Made by a program: the position numbers and the translations under genes. From Lunularia cruciata (lineage: Eukaryota > Streptophyta > Marchantiopsida > Lunulariales > Lunulariaceae), in contig OX419758.1 in the NCBI GenBank assembly GCA_948567375.1, positions 16,001,001 to 16,065,000 on the forward strand: a stretch of DNA of 64,000 nucleotides. The letters run 5' to 3'. Numbering within the stretch: position 1 is the first letter of the stretch; each line of letters begins with the position of its first letter. This document shows positions 1 through 13,439 of this stretch, piece by piece. The notes under the pieces were generated by a model, which was not told the DNA's origin, made no database searches, and saw only the letters and a list, made by a program, of their open reading frames with translations.

Positions 1-218
1 TGTGCAGCTGATACATGTGAGGATGCTCAACACTCGTGAGTTTCCAACGTTCCATGCACCGACGCAGCGCTCAGGTATGGATAGCGCTCAGGTATGGATA
101 GATAAATTTCAGGAAGCTCAACAAAGCAATTCAGTTGTTGTGGAGCAGTTCTGTTACGACTTACAGAGGATGAAACATTAGCACCTTTTATCCCATACAA
201 CTTGCAATGTGTACTGAA

Positions 219-545
219 GTGAAGGAATGTTCATCTGTTGTTATGAAAGCCATTCTGTTATTAGTCACATAGGATGGAATATAAGCAAGTTTTGAACTCT
301 AAAACTTCCAAGTTAGGATAAAGTGAAGGAATGTTCATCTCGTGTTACGGAGCAGTAGTTTGAGGCTTACAAAGGATAAAACACTTCATCCTACTTTGCA
401 AGTTTCATCCCTCTGAAACTTGCAAAGTAGGATGAAGTGAAGGACTGTTCATTTTATGAGGGGAGCAATTATTTACAACTCACAAAGGATGGAACATCCT
501 CTTAAACTCGCGAAGTATAATGAAGTGAAGGAATGTTCGTTTCTC
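219..545 (+). repeat. Degenerate tandem repeat, about four units
   Basis: The phrase GTGAAGGAATGTTCATC, or a close variant, begins units near 219, 321, 437 and 526, so the spacing is roughly 90-115 bp. Units also share an ACAAAGGATG segment and an AACTTGC segment. The units have diverged by small indels and substitutions. No coding potential is seen. Confidence 0.6.
383..438. repeat. Perfect inverted repeat, 25-bp arms, 6-nt loop
   Basis: The arms 383-407 and 414-438 are exact reverse complements, separated by TCCCTC. The hairpin lies within the tandem array around it. It could be a rearranged array unit that flipped, a MITE remnant, or a small-RNA precursor. The perfect match argues for a recent origin. 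Confidence 0.85.
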
Positions 546-917
546 TCCTTTTCTTTTCTGCATTGTATGGGATATAATGCAAACTATGTCATGAAATAAT
601 TCCACTGAAATAACTATTACAGTGGAGAACATGACCAAAGGGTATGGTTTCTCATTCCTTTTAGATTTCTTTCACAGCTTTGTAAACCTCCCACAGGTGA
701 GATGGTTTCTACGTTCCCTGATTCAAATTTCGTGTCCTCTTGGTGTGGCAAATTCCTGGACACAGGTATCGAGTCTGAAAAACCTTTGTAAGCAAATCAT
801 CTCTTTCTTACTTTGTGCAACTCTCTATTACCTTTTGATCTAGGCCGTTGGAATCCATAAATTGGAAGCAAAGCTTGTTTGGCACTTAAATGATAGTGGA
901 CAAGATAAGTCAAATGA

Positions 918-975
918 GTAGAAAGCGACCGCATGAGAAAACAAAAAGGATGGGAAGACCCGATCAAGCCGTCAA
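918..975 (-). repeat. R1 dispersed repeat, 3'-end fragment
   Basis: On the minus strand this reads the R1 core GGCTTGAT-GGGTCTTCCCATCC followed by a variant of the GCGGTCGC end. The same core occurs at 1425, 13700-13890, 19400, 25940 and 27400. Only the terminal part of the repeat is recognisable here. Confidence 0.6.
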
Positions 976-1310
976 ATACAGTCTAGTTATGGTGATGACA
1001 GTAAAAGTGGTAATGCTAGTTGGGTGTACGGAGTCAATGAACAAGTTAACTTTTCTGGACTAGGTAGACAACCAGTGACCTGGTTGAAACTCAAGGCTCA
1101 GCCTTCATAAGAAGACGAAAGTCATTGCGGACACGTCAGCCCGACACCGAAAGCGACGGTACTTGAACTTCTCCGATGGATTCACACACGGTAACCGTAC
1201 TGGTGCGAGGATCTTCTTACTGAGGTAACGGTTGAGTCTCCGCCATTAGTCTTCACATCACTGTAGCATACTTGACTTTCGTCCCTGAGAGGTAAGTATT
1301 TCTCCTTCTG

Positions 1311-1350
1311 TGGCCCTCGTCCGCGTTTCCTGGCCCTCGTCCGCGTTTCC
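1311..1350 (+). repeat. 20-bp perfect tandem duplication
   Basis: TGGCCCTCGTCCGCGTTTCC occurs twice back to back in a GC-rich patch that stands out from the AT-rich surroundings. A third partial unit, TTGCCCTCG, follows immediately. The function is unknown. Confidence 0.85.
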
Positions 1351-1424
1351 TTGCCCTCGGGGTGCCATACGTTGGTACTACTCTTCAGAACTGGAGAGCT
1401 TTCCATTAGAAAATTTTAATGGGT

Positions 1425-1525
1425 GTGAAGGCGACCACATCAAGAAGGATGGGAAGACCCATCAAGCCCGTAGAGAGACAAAAGAATAGAACGGTAGAAT
1501 GGGTCGAGGCCCCAGTAGTATCGAA
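1425..1525 (-). repeat. R1 dispersed repeat fragment
   Basis: In reverse complement this matches the R1 copy at 13690: a GTCTCTC block, the TTGATGGG-TCTTCCCATCC core and a GGTCGCC end. It also shares the GGTAGAATG stretch upstream of the core. It lies about 450 bp from another fragment in the same orientation. Confidence 0.6.
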
Positions 1526-4500
1526 TCTGGCTTCTCGCACCTAAGATATCCGACCTATACATGTCGTTAAATATTCGAGCTATGCAAATCGTAAAATTTA
1601 CAAACTACTGGAGTGCTGTATATAATTGTCTTCAAGAGAACTAGACTCGGTTGGCTATGTAATCTACAGGCTGGAGAATCAAACGATTTGTCTGAAATAT
1701 CTGCTTCATTGCTTGCTTCTCGCATAATATAGACAAGGTTCTACATGACTTTGTACTATCTGAGGTCAAATTTAGTGATAAGAATCTCGATGATAAAAGT
1801 ATTCCAGATTAGGAAGTTACAAAGTAGTTGGACTGTGTCCTTCAATTTGTTACAGGTTTTCAGGTTGAGAAAATGATCATTTCTAGGTTCAGTTGGTCCA
1901 AATAGTGTCAGATTCGACCGTCACTCTTGAGAAAATAGAAAAAACACATAAAAATAATGTGAACATACGTTACTTTGTAATTATTTTGTAGCAAATCTTC
2001 AAAATTATCAAATTTCAAGTGATTTGTTTTTTTTTTTTTTGGAGCTTGGGTTTCACTCGGACCCATTTCGTCTAGCATATTATGTAAAGAAAGTAGAATT
2101 GTCAAGCAAGATAACAGATCAATGTTATAATGGCACGAACTCACGTTCCTTATGGAAAACAAGGAAGAATCCAGTTCATAAGACTGTGGATTTTTTCTCC
2201 AAAAAATCCCTAGCTTGCAGGATTTACATCAATGTTCTAACTCGAATTTATCTTTTTCTTATAGGCGAGACTCTCATTAAGGAATGCATAAACTCGATAG
2301 ACACAGCTACAGACTTGATTATCTTCCAGTGATGATATTAGAAGAGATCGTGCTTTTGAGAAAGACAGGTTTATGAATAAGGAGTTTTATCTAAGTAAAC
2401 TGATGTGGAACTATGATAGAGTTCAGAAAAGCAAGGAACCTGGAAGATAGCAAACAAAATGCACTAGGTTTACGTTAGTGGACAATATGCTATGCGGAAC
2501 AGAAGAGAGGAAGAGCTCAGAGTCTAAGTTCTAATGGATGTAGAAAGAGGTTGCAGCTTTAAGAAGTGAGATCCTCGTGAAAGTGAAGGGATATTGAGTA
2601 TTTTGTGACTAGGACCCCACTTCTCTATTCGAGCAGGACATCTTTAAATGTTTGTCTTTGATTAATGTTCTCTTAGCAAATGAAATAAATTTGTGAGAAA
2701 AAAATCTATACTTCATGGATTCCTAAGGATATATCTAAGGATCCTAAAGATCTATGAGAATATAAGGATGTGGCAAATTCATTTTAATATAATCCTATTA
2801 TAAAAAAATTTATTTATAAAAATGTATGCACTTATTTAGATTTTGTAAACAAAAGAGTAATACCTATTTTACCATTAAAGCAATGACAAATTAAGCTAGA
2901 GAAAATTTTTTTTAGATTCTAATCTTTGTTTAGTAATAATCAAAGTAGATCTCTTGTTAGTTATATTGCATAGCAAACTATTTGAATAGTGTAAGGAGTT
3001 CTTAATGTAGTATTCAACTATAAGTTAGTTTTGGAAGTTTCATCAAGATAGAAATTGAGAATAAAGTGATACGTATAGAGATTAATATCTTAGTGTGCTC
3101 TATGTCAGCATAGTTTTGTGATTTTTGTAGGAGATATTCATTCTATTACGTTATATGATGTTATTCTTGTATAATATATATCGCATCCTTCACAAAGCAG
3201 ATAATGATAGTACTTTCTGATTTCCTTTCATTAACTTAAAGTCATCTTACTTATGAGTTCAAATTGTACGACTTGCTAGGCAGTAACTAATTCATCAACT
3301 AATTTACTACTTGGACATTGTAAAAACACTTATTACTTGGATAATACACCAAGAACTTGAATCATAGTCAGTTCCTTTCTTCTACTTCTTGAGCAACATG
3401 AAGATGATCAATATGCATCTCTTTTACAGATTCTCTTCCAAAGCTTTGAAACTTTATGTCTTGGTGATGGCCACAGCTGCTAGCTGTTGAATCTTATTAA
3501 CTTCATAATCATCATGATCCTTAATAAAGTTTGCAAGTGAAGGAGGTTGAACTTTTTCAAGAAAAGAAGATGGATAAAAATGAAATTTTTTAATTAAAAA
3601 TACAAAGATAAAATGAATGAAAATATGGTAAGGAAAATCAATTTTATAAGCAATAAGAGAGATAATTTTGAGAAAAGAGAATAAAATAAGAAGGACCAAT
3701 CTAATTTGGAACTAGTTACCAATATGAGAATGGAGAAGAGAACAATTGTGTTTTGGACTTGTTTACCAATTTGAGTGTCAAGGTGCATTGATGGTTATAA
3801 GTGTTGAGTATAACATTGTCATAGATTACAAAAGACAAGTCATAATTCTATATATTGGTATATCTTACTATTTTAAGCAACAAGTAAACTTTTAAACTGC
3901 TTATAAGGTAAAGTGTAAGATGGACAAGACTATAGAATAATTAGGTAGAATGAAAAGGATGGTTATTAAGTAGAACATATTGAGGTATCAAGGGGGATTT
4001 TATCATGTTTAAGAAATAGTAGATAGTATAAATACCCAAGACAAATCCCCAAGACAAATTTAACTTTTACCTTCAACACAAGACAAATTTAACACCCTAA
4101 AACTCTTACCTAGCATAAGTTGAATAAAATCCTTAGTCACATGCTTAAGTTAGATCTGATTATGAACCAATATTAAGAAGCTTGGAGGAACCAATAAATA
4201 GATGATTTTTTTATGTCTTGAGCAAATTAGAAGATTTAGATTACTGCTTACTTAGTTTGAAAATTTATCAAGGCAAATCTAATAAACAAAAATATTCATC
4301 AATTGTTCAAAGAAGCAAGTTAAGAATTAAGCAAACGTTATAAGTAGCTAACTACACAAATGCAACAAATAGTGAAGTGGTTGGCTTACCAAAAAGGATT
4401 TGAGGTTAAAGGTAAGCATTGATGAGAGAATAATCTTTCTCTAAAGGGTGTCTTAAACCTCATCTCCTAATTATACAAAGAAGAGTTCTTGGAAATCTAG

Positions 4501-7500
4501 AACACTCAACCTCAAATAGTAACTTGAAAGTTGGAGTGTTCCCTCTCAAATTAGATCACATGTCTAAAGTAGTGCATAACACGTTAGAGACTTTAAAAGT
4601 TTGGAGATTTACCTCTTGAAGAAAGATAGTTATTGCCATCATCCCTACATTATTTGAAATTACTAATCAAAGTGGCTCAAAAGACCAAAAGTGTTGCAAG
4701 TACTTGAGTAAAAAAGGAATTTTAGGCATCGTAACATACTAGCCAAAGCATAAAGTTATCAAGTTGGGGAGGTAAGCTTCCTTTTTAGAGTTGAACTCAC
4801 ATAATAAAAGGTTTCAATAATAGATTTATGTGTATCCATAAAATATTTAGGGTTTCAAGTTATGCTAAAGTTGGAGACATTTTATGGGCAAAGATCCCAT
4901 ACCTATAAGGACTACGGGTAACCTTTTGGATTACCTTAGCTTTTTACATCTATGTGTCTTTACCCATAGGAAAGTTGAACATCGGGACTCATGCACTACT
5001 TGTAAAACTATTGTAGTACCCCCTAATATATGTGCTCTTTGCTTGATGGCAATATTTTTAGAAAGCTCTCGTAAAGATGCTTATAGCAAAATCACACTTC
5101 AAAGTTATTGAGAGTTATTGTGAGAAATTTACTGCAAAGTATATGGATTGATGTGTGGATAAGATCTCGGTATCTCAAAATTAAGATTTAGTTCATATTC
5201 CTCTAAAAGGAGATACAAGAAAGTGATAACTATAACCACCAAAATAGAGATCCAAAGTTAATGCTTTTGGTAACATTGTAAGCATTGATAAGATCTAAAG
5301 TTTTCTACAAGACCAAGTTTGACCTTAGAATCATAATTCAAACTATGGATGTCCAAACTAAGCATTTTTGGTACTAATATAAATCCCTTGACAAAAGCTT
5401 TTAGAGATGAACAAGTTTGATCCAAATCTATGAGTAAAATGATCAGTGATTCTCATTTGACTATTTTATTTAGGGGTATAAATTTGGAAGATAAAAAGAG
5501 TAGAGGGATCTTAGGCAATCCAAAGCTTTATAGAAGGTTTGCTTGGAAACCAAACTTAACCTTGTTGTATATCTTGTACTATATATGTATATCTTGTACT
5601 AAGCGTGGCCTCATCTTTATTGATCTTTGATTTACGGGCCAAGAACAATGAGTCACAATGAAATATAAGCTACGTCTAGTTAGATGTCATGGACAATTGA
5701 GCTGGAAGCTAGATGAGCCGTCGTAATATGAGTCCTTTGAACTACAAGAAGGAGATCATGGACTCTTCAAATCAAGTCAAGCTGAGAGTGTGTCACTTGG
5801 AATTAATACTTGGTATAATAATCCATTATTGGTGTAAAAGAAGTTAACCTATTATCCTTTATAATTGGTCATTTGGAATTTACTCTTGATTCCTTGTACA
5901 AAAGTCTATTATGGAACAGAAAGTTTAGTCAGTATCCTCTATTGCAATTTAAGCCAAAAATAAGTTAACAAAAGATATCTCCTTTTAGATTTGCCCGGAC
6001 TTAGATTTGTATTAATATTATAACTTGACTGCATGGAATCGGAGAACTGAATTGTTTTTTGTGATTTGGGTGTGTGGAATTTGCCAAAATTATTGTGGAA
6101 ATAATTGATACTTGAACTATATATAGTTGGAGTCACTCTCCACAAATGATGTTTTACTTTTTGCGTGATTGGTGGCTTGTGTTTTTCATATACATGACGA
6201 TAAATTTACCTAAAAATTAGAACCATATGTTAGTAGTGGAAACTAATCTTATCTTATTCTACGTTAATAATTACGATTACCATCCCGGCGATCCTTAGAG
6301 CCATATGAAATCCACCTTAGGCAATCCTTTTGGTTTCCTGCGGTGTTGAAGGAACACTTTGCAGCAAAGTTTAGGATTGGGGATAACAATGGGGACTGCC
6401 TTTGCCCATGGGGATGGGGCACCTACTAAATCCACGTATTAGAGGAAATTACTCTCAAAAATGTTGTGATGGAGGTTTCTACTTGGTTAGTTATCTTTAC
6501 CTGCTGACGGAATCCCTCTTGGTTTGTTTATCCCCCAGAATTTATTCCATCTTACGACGTACGACGGCCCGACTAGTATTATGTAATATAATAAGATTAA
6601 AAGAAGTCGTCCATTATGAGAGGCTTAAACATCTAATCATAACCTTACGTTATCTATGAATTCAAAGTTCTCATTGTTGTAAAAACATCCACGCTTTCCA
6701 CATTCAACGTAAACCCAACACTCCTTCCATGTAACCTTAATCTATTGTTAATACTTAAGTTTCTTGCCTTATATCTTATGACATATTTAAAATGTTTAAA
6801 ATTGAAGATATTACGTAATAACATGCATTTCACAAGGACAAAGAAGAAAAAAGACATAGAAATGAGATATTTAATAGAAATTATTGGACATTTACATCTT
6901 ATAATAATAATAGATTTATTTGCATTTCTGTAAGCCTTTCCCGACCTAAAATAAACCTAAAAGAATGATATTATGAGAGATACTCCATGATTTATATATT
7001 ACCATAGCTTTGGACTTTGAATCTACCATCATAATGTTCGTATCAGTTCAAGATTTTGTTAAGATGTAATTTGAGAGTTTATTTATTTCTCATGGATTGA
7101 GACTAAAACTATTAGTCTATTTTATTTGAGAAGCCTACTGCCAAATATATAATTATTCTGAAGAATTTTAATCTTTTCAAGATTTTGTAGATACAATTTC
7201 TATATAATAAAATTTAAGGTGTACAGAATGAAATCCTTTGAAAAATATATAATGTCCATAAAATTTAAAGGTCTTTTTCTTGAATATGACAAGAATGAAT
7301 AGTTTTTTAATAAAAAATAGAATAATTCTGATACAAAGTGCATGGAAAAAATATAAATACTGCTTTAGTGAATTGTTAATATGAAACATAGAACTAGAGC
7401 TAAACTATTTTGAAATATATAGAAGGATTACTCTTGTAAAAGAGTACGGGAATGCACCTGATATCTAAGTTGACCTGCAACTTTGAGTACAAACTATATT

Positions 7501-8036
7501 AGGTAATATCACTTCCATATCTTCTCTATGTTCATGACGTAGTAAAGTACAATGATTGACTTACTGTTGGCATCTAACAAATCAAATACACCTATATAAA
7601 CATTCAAATATCTTCATATTTCATTGTTTTCATATAATGTCCATAAAAATCCACAAGACCGCAGAAGATTTGTGTAGTATCCACATGTTCCTTGTCCGTT
7701 TGGAAAATCCAACCCAATATTTCTTTCATATTATAGTAGATGCTGCATGGATATTTCTGAAATCGCACAAGTCAAAACTGAAACACCTTGCTACCTCTAT
7801 TATCCCCCTTTCTACTTTCTCTTCAATAATACTTGTTCTCTAGGACTAATCGAACCATGCAGGACTAGGCTTGTGCCCAAATACTGCATAGCCTTTTTAT
7901 TTGTAGGGGAAACTGGCACTATCAACAGAAACATGTTCCTGTTCCGTAGCAAAAAGTGTGACTCACATGGGAGCAAAATATTTCGTTAACGGAAGTTTCG
8001 AGATTTGACCGTGTCTCTGTCTCTAACAAATTTCAC

Positions 8037-8957
8037 GTGCCGAAGCCTCGATGTCAGTTGTGGATTGTTGGAATCAACATCCTCCTGATTCTGCTCGTTG
8101 CTTCTGGAGTCCACATCTGGGTCGTGAAAATTTGGTTCTTATTGGAAGGAACTAGAAAGCGGAGGCCTGTCAGTCAAAGTTCGGTAACTATGGTTACGTC
8201 CCTACGCGTAACGTTATGAAGGAAGGCCGGCGATGGGAATGGTGCGTTGGTTGGACTGGGGTAGGGGTTAACTACCAGTGGTCGTGTTCGTCTCCTTCCT
8301 GCGAGTTGCGGGGTTGGACTTTTGTGCTGTATGATTCTTGCTTTTCGGTTGTGCTCGGGAGTGGGGTTCAGAGGACGAACAGTTGCGATTGGTTTTGTTG
8401 AAATGTGAGGCTCAGGTAAAGTACTTTAGGAAAGAGCGTTGCTCTATCGTTCGGAATCTCATTGGATGTGCGAGGATGAAGCACGCGTCGCCCACGAGGG
8501 AGGAGAATTTTTGTTGAGGAATGGGGGTCGTGGTAGATACGCGGAGTGGGAGAAGTTTGGATTTCGGGTTTTGGTGTCCTGTAATTACTGCGCGGGACTT
8601 GATCGGCTTCGGTTGAAGATATTGAGGGTTTGTAATTCGCCGTTCAGATCGGATAATTAGGGTTTTAGTTCTGGAGAATTGTGGTCTGAGCCAGGGTAAA
8701 AAATGCACCGACGCACGATTGCGCCTGTTGTTTCCTGCCTTTCCCGCTATGGCACATTTGGGAGGAGCAGTCGTGGGGGTCGGATGTGCCCGTCCTCACA
8801 TCGTTGCGCATCGGGGTTCGTTTATCTTACCCTTTGGAGAAGATTTAAGTTCCTCTCGAAATAAATCGAATTGTAGTTGCGAAAGTCATGTACGGTTCCT
8901 GAAGCGGAACAGTTTATAAATTTATCTACATCTGATGTTTTGCGATCAACGTTTCAG
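8037..8957 (+). other. Probable 5' part of the Coa1-like gene (UTR or first exon), unresolved
   Basis: Base composition is richer in G+C than the flanks, as expected of a 5' UTR or first exon of the gene that follows. An open frame from 8719 to 8919, with an in-frame ATG at 8749, is rich in Arg, Ser and small residues and could be an organelle-targeting leader. Joining it in frame to the exon at 8958 would need a donor leaving two bases over, and only weak candidates exist (near 8895). I do not commit to a start codon. Confidence 0.3.
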
Positions 8958-9908
8958 GGTAGCTGAAACCGTAGCGGGAACCGAGGAGGCATCAAAGTCT
9001 CGAGTTGCTCAAAGGGTGGGGGCCGTGGCATTATGCGGGGCCATGGGATGGGCAGCTGCTAGCGCTGCTGAAGACATATATATTTATGATCAATGTAGCA
9101 GGTAAATTGCGCGAAAACTCTCCTGACAGTCCATCGTTATTGCCCACCCTGAAGGCTTCATTTCACGGGTTTCGGAGTTTGTTAAGCCAGAAGTTTTGGT
9201 GTGCTTGATGTGCAGTTGAGGTTGGCTTGGAATGGTTTAAGGCTGTTGAATGCCTCTAGTAATGTCTAGAGGCTAATTATCAGTGCACGCATCTTATTCT
9301 CAGCAAGGCTATTGAAAAAGCATCACAAGATCCAAGGTTGAAGAAATTCATCGGAGACGAAATTAAGTTGGGCCAATGGCACTGGTATCAGGCATCCCTT
9401 GCTGTGGCACACAAGGGCATGTCCGCATCCTGCAGTTTCCCAGTTTATGGCACTCAAGGAACTGCAAATCTCCATCTGAAGGCCGTGCGTCTGCATGGTG
9501 AGCTCCTCAGGGTTGAGAATATAATTAGATTATGTTATATTATCTGTCTTCAGTAGGTGTTGATTACTCGTTCTACGAACGGCTTTTACACTCATTTCAA
9601 CTATTATTGTTATATACCTCGTTTGTAGTGTCTGTATCTTCTAGTCCATCTGCTTTGTCTAGTCTTTCACAATTTTGGTGTCTAATTTTACAGCTAGAAC
9701 AGAATCTGTCTTCCACAATATTTTTGGGGGAGGTCGATGGGAAGTGTTGATGTTGGAGGCACAAGTTCCAGGGGAGAGTGATGGAGGAACGGTTGCTTCA
9801 TTGAAGAGGATAAATCTAATGCAAGTCACCGATGAGCCTAAAACTGGAGATGGGGTGAAAGGAGAGGATGCGGGCCCTTGCAGGTCAGCTTCTCTTCAAG
9901 AGGTGTAG
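8958..9908 (+). CDS. Coa1/Tim21-like domain protein, three exons seen, 5' end missing
   Basis: Three exons fit with consistent GT-AG junctions and phases: 8958-9101, 9304-9497 and 9694-9908 (stop TAG). The first gives a short hydrophobic, Ala/Gly-rich segment followed by EDIYIYDQCS. The second reads SKAIEKASQDPRLKKFIGDE, then GQWHWYQASLAVAH and FPVYGTQGTANLHLKAVR. The third has FHNIFGGGRWEVLMLEA. This order (membrane segment, small-residue helix, then a beta-rich domain with a 'P-V-G-x-G-x-A' strand and a final W-E-x-L-x-L-E-A strand) matches plant Coa1/Tim21-type proteins, which are linked to cytochrome oxidase assembly or the inner-membrane translocase in mitochondria. The family call rests on remembered pattern, not a search. 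The missing 5' exon should hold the targeting peptide. The tail after LEA is poorly conserved in type and may be lineage-specific. Confidence 0.55.
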
Positions 9909-12871
9909 GGTATACCATTGTTTGTCGTGTGTTTCGAAACGCGTCAATGAAAGAGAACTGGGGTTGGAGATGGCAAGAAGGTATTTTCACGTTTCCATGT
10001 ATGAGGATTTCACATTTCTTGATTCCTTGTACTTCGGAATTAGTATGCGATGCAGTTAGTCCTGATAGATGCTTTGTACCGTGGATCAAGTGTCATTTTT
10101 AGCTCGTCTAAGTCTCATCCCCACGATGTTCAGACCTTCCTGACAGGGACAGCCATTAACTCTCTTGAGGTCGAACCTCTACATGTAATTAATTACCTCT
10201 ACATTAACTCTCTTGAGGTCGAACCTCTACATGTAATTCCAGTACCCGTGTGGTACTGGCCCAGGAACTTTCTTACTAAGTCTTAATGTTTGAGACGGAG
10301 GATCTTATATATAAGGTGCACTGCTGTGTTTTCCAGCATTGCGCTTATCCAAATATGCTACACCAAGTAGCCCTCCTCCTTCTTGGCCGGAGGAATGCGC
10401 CCAAGCATGCCATAACCGGGAATAGAGGGAGAGCTGGTTATAAACTGTCGCGGAGATATTTCTTTTTTGTTTTTTCATCACGTTTTACCCAGGATTTCAC
10501 GCTACAACCAAGGCTTTCTTCCTGGCTGGTCTTTTTCCAGTCCTGAGCCCCACCGAGTACTCGACCCCGCAGTTTTTATCGACCTATTAACGGCATCTAT
10601 CGTTGCAAGCTCAAAGTTGGATACTAGATTTTTGTACCGGATGATACCTAACCGATGATAGCTTTTGCATGCCGTCTCGGACAAAATGGCTTACCTTACA
10701 TAGATTGTGTCGATATTCGATTTCTAAATTAAGTGTTCTTCCACTCAGCAGCACCTGACGAGCATGTTCATGTTTAGGGTATGAATGAGTTATCAGCTCT
10801 GAGTACTTGGACGTACTTGAACATTCTGGAGAACATCTTGGCTTTGCTATTCTTTTATTTTTCCAATATTACTCAGGGGTAGAAACTACAGGCATCCTAC
10901 AGTACTCCAAATCTCAGAAGGCGGACTCGAGTGTTAAGAGACTCTTGCTATGAGGCATTATATTTTCTCTCAAAATCCATTCGGAGAACGCGTTTATTCT
11001 TTCATTTCTCAGATTGTGCCGTCCCTGGTCCTCTTTCTTTACTTCCTTTATCTATGCCTTTCTATAGCTTTTTGATGAAGTCTTTCAGTTCCCTGGAGTG
11101 CGAGTGAGAATTACCTGTCGCCGCAGTTGTGTTATAGTTGGGATAGGGTCTGTTGCATCGTTTGGTGCGCAGTGGTCGATCAAGGTAAGATTTGTAACAC
11201 GATACTCAGATTTACCCCGTAATTTCCTTGGGGCAGATTAGGCCTGGTATCCTATCCTTTCTATCGTCATTGTCAATAGCTGTGTGTAACTGTGTACATC
11301 CCACCAGACTTACAATCATGACATGGCGTCTTGTGCAGACTGGGAGAGGGATATGACATGTGAAATTTCTTGGATCTGAAGTTTGCGAATTAAATACGAG
11401 TGGTATAGACGGTCGACACCAAGACTGATGATGCGGAAATTTCTGTAGCTTGATGTGAGTCTCCGATAAGTAAGGAGCCGACCGAAGCGAGTATGTTTCA
11501 ATCGAATTTGTATATCAAAACCTAAGCAAGCCTGGCTCCTGATTAGTCTTTCTGGAATAGGGTGATCTGCTAGGGAAACTGATGCTTCAAACTGTACAAA
11601 GGCTGACCAAACTGTGGATGCCAAAGATCCCAAGCAATGTTAAAGGAAATAGAGCTCTTGTTCACAGCTGGAAGTCTGTTCGTGCGTGTAAAGATTATAC
11701 GGGCGGTCAGGCTGTACTGGTGTTTGGGAGGAAAAGAGAGCAGATAATCTTTTAGCAAGCACGAGAAGGACCGGCTCGAAATTTTACGTTGCTCATCACT
11801 AGAATGGAAGTACAAAGGACGGAACTTCAGCACGTAGTGTATTTTCAACACGTATTGTTCAACACGTAGTGTATTTTCACGGGGAAATGTGTTACTCAAT
11901 CAAGTCAAGTACGATCCAAACGGTATTCGTTTTGTTCTATGTTCGACCAAAGATTTTTGGTAGTTGACGTGTAGACAGTATTCAGTGTATATATGATCAA
12001 CGTAGAGCCATGGCCTGGCCAACATGTTCACATCGGCGTGAAAATAGTTATCACATCTGGTTTCGCATGTCATAGTACAATATAAATACACTTCCATGCA
12101 GATACATTTCTTCAGAGTCTTGAGAGCAATACCTTTTACCCTTGCAAGGTTCACTAATATACCTTACACGTTCGTTTCCTTTTCCTTCAGCTCTAGCTGG
12201 TAGATCAGACTCGGTCCGAGTGCGGAGAAGTTTTACGAGCAAAACCCGCTGCCTAGTGTGGTATAGTGTATCAGTTTGACATGAGGACACTATCTGCAGA
12301 TACCTTACCATTTAACGTAATGTAGCGAGGATCTCCATCAAGGTCTGCCAAGGACAGGATTTTATCTCATTAGGACGGTGCCGATGCAACTGCTTACAGA
12401 CGGAGGGTATCATTTATGGAACTACCTCTCCCCTCCTGGCAGTTTGAACATGATCTTTACCAAGGGGCATTGAAGTCGATGCAGTTCCAAACCTGATCCT
12501 TGAAGGTAGATACACATGGAAATCAAACCAAGCATAGATCTTCCACATAATACCAGGGCGTAGGGTGGACATTTCTGGTTCAGGCTGTAAGCCCTGTGGA
12601 ATAGGTCTTGACGACAAAACTAATTTCCTGAAGGCGTTGGTATAAAGATCATAAGCACCTCTCTCATTACAATTACTAAAAGCACTGCTGTTTCAAAGCA
12701 AAACGTTAAGGAGGAAGCATACCTTCACAAAGATAAATAATGCACACGGGATAATTAGAAATCAGATCAAGCGGAGCTGTACAAGGATAAGGATAAGACC
12801 TATGAAGGACGATGGGACTAAATTCCAGTAGCGTCGAAATTATAAATTTTGTTTTATTGCCCTCAGAATGT
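9909..12871. other. Intergenic, no gene recognised
   Basis: Composition is more balanced than the flanking AT-rich blocks, so undetected exons are possible. A segment ending near 11190 with a GTAAGA donor looks exon-like but matches nothing I know. Minus-strand open frames between 11316 and 12311 show no domain. The first few hundred bases are probably the 3' UTR of the Coa1-like gene. Confidence 0.4.
10154..10238 (+). repeat. 37-bp direct repeat, period 48
   Basis: A 37-bp segment starting CATTAACTCTCTTGAGG is repeated exactly at 10154-10190 and 10202-10238, separated by 11 bp. This is a recent tandem duplication in probable 3' flanking sequence. Confidence 0.85.
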
Positions 12872-12981
12872 CATATAGAATGTGTATAGTTATGTAAGTC
12901 AAACAGTTTACATAGAATGTGTGGTTATGTAAGTCAAATAGTCCATATAGAACGTGAGTAGTTATATAAACCAAATAGCGC
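12872..12981 (+). repeat. Tandem repeat, three units of 33-39 bp
   Basis: Three units follow a CATA(TA)GAATGTG...TTATGTAAGTCAAA pattern at about 12872, 12911 and 12944. The third has diverged the most. They are non-coding. Confidence 0.75.
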
Positions 12982-13439
12982 ACATACAACTGGAGTATCT
13001 GGAAATCATCATCTAATGTGAATGCTTTTCTTTAGATTACACTGACCAATGCCAATGCTCTCCATAGAATTATGGACTGCAATTGTCGTCTCGTTCAATT
13101 GGAAGGCAAGTGGTTAAAGCGCTAGGTTGAGAGTATAAAACATCTTTTCTCTGTCGTATTACACCAAATACTGCTTATCTACTGCAATTGTACTGGGAGA
13201 GAAAAGTACATTCCTTCCTTCCAATCACACGCATCTTAAAGTCAGTTATTAACAGTAATAACATACATGAGAAGAAATGAAAAGTGTTGAGAGTGCACAA
13301 TTACCAAAAAACTAGAAGTATTATCACTTCCTTAAATACTAAACCAATCTTTCACCTAGATAGTAAGTCAACTCTTCCACACCTCTTATGTTTTAATTTA
13401 TGATTTGATGGTTTTCCTATCTTTCTTGTATAGGAGTAT

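Larger units (their letters stand above)
1..8036. other. AT-rich intergenic stretch, no gene recognised
   Basis: Both strands carry only short open frames with no recognisable domain, and no convincing exon chain with splice sites was found. Poly-A/T runs and low-complexity AT stretches are common. The features I can support are listed separately: a degenerate tandem array, one perfect hairpin, a 20-bp tandem duplication and two reverse-oriented fragments of the R1 repeat. A short direct repeat of about 16 bp lies near 5568-5602. Decayed transposon sequence is likely but not identifiable by eye. Confidence 0.6.

Noticed and set aside
8412-8708. 98-codon minus-strand open frame upstream of the Coa1-like gene
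   Set aside because: No domain and no splice context; it overlaps sequence that more likely belongs to the plus-strand gene's 5' region.
13085-13140. Possible tRNA gene (AAGTGGTTAAAGCGCTAGG-like stretch)
   Set aside because: It resembles a D-arm only; no anticodon arm, T-arm or acceptor stem can be formed.
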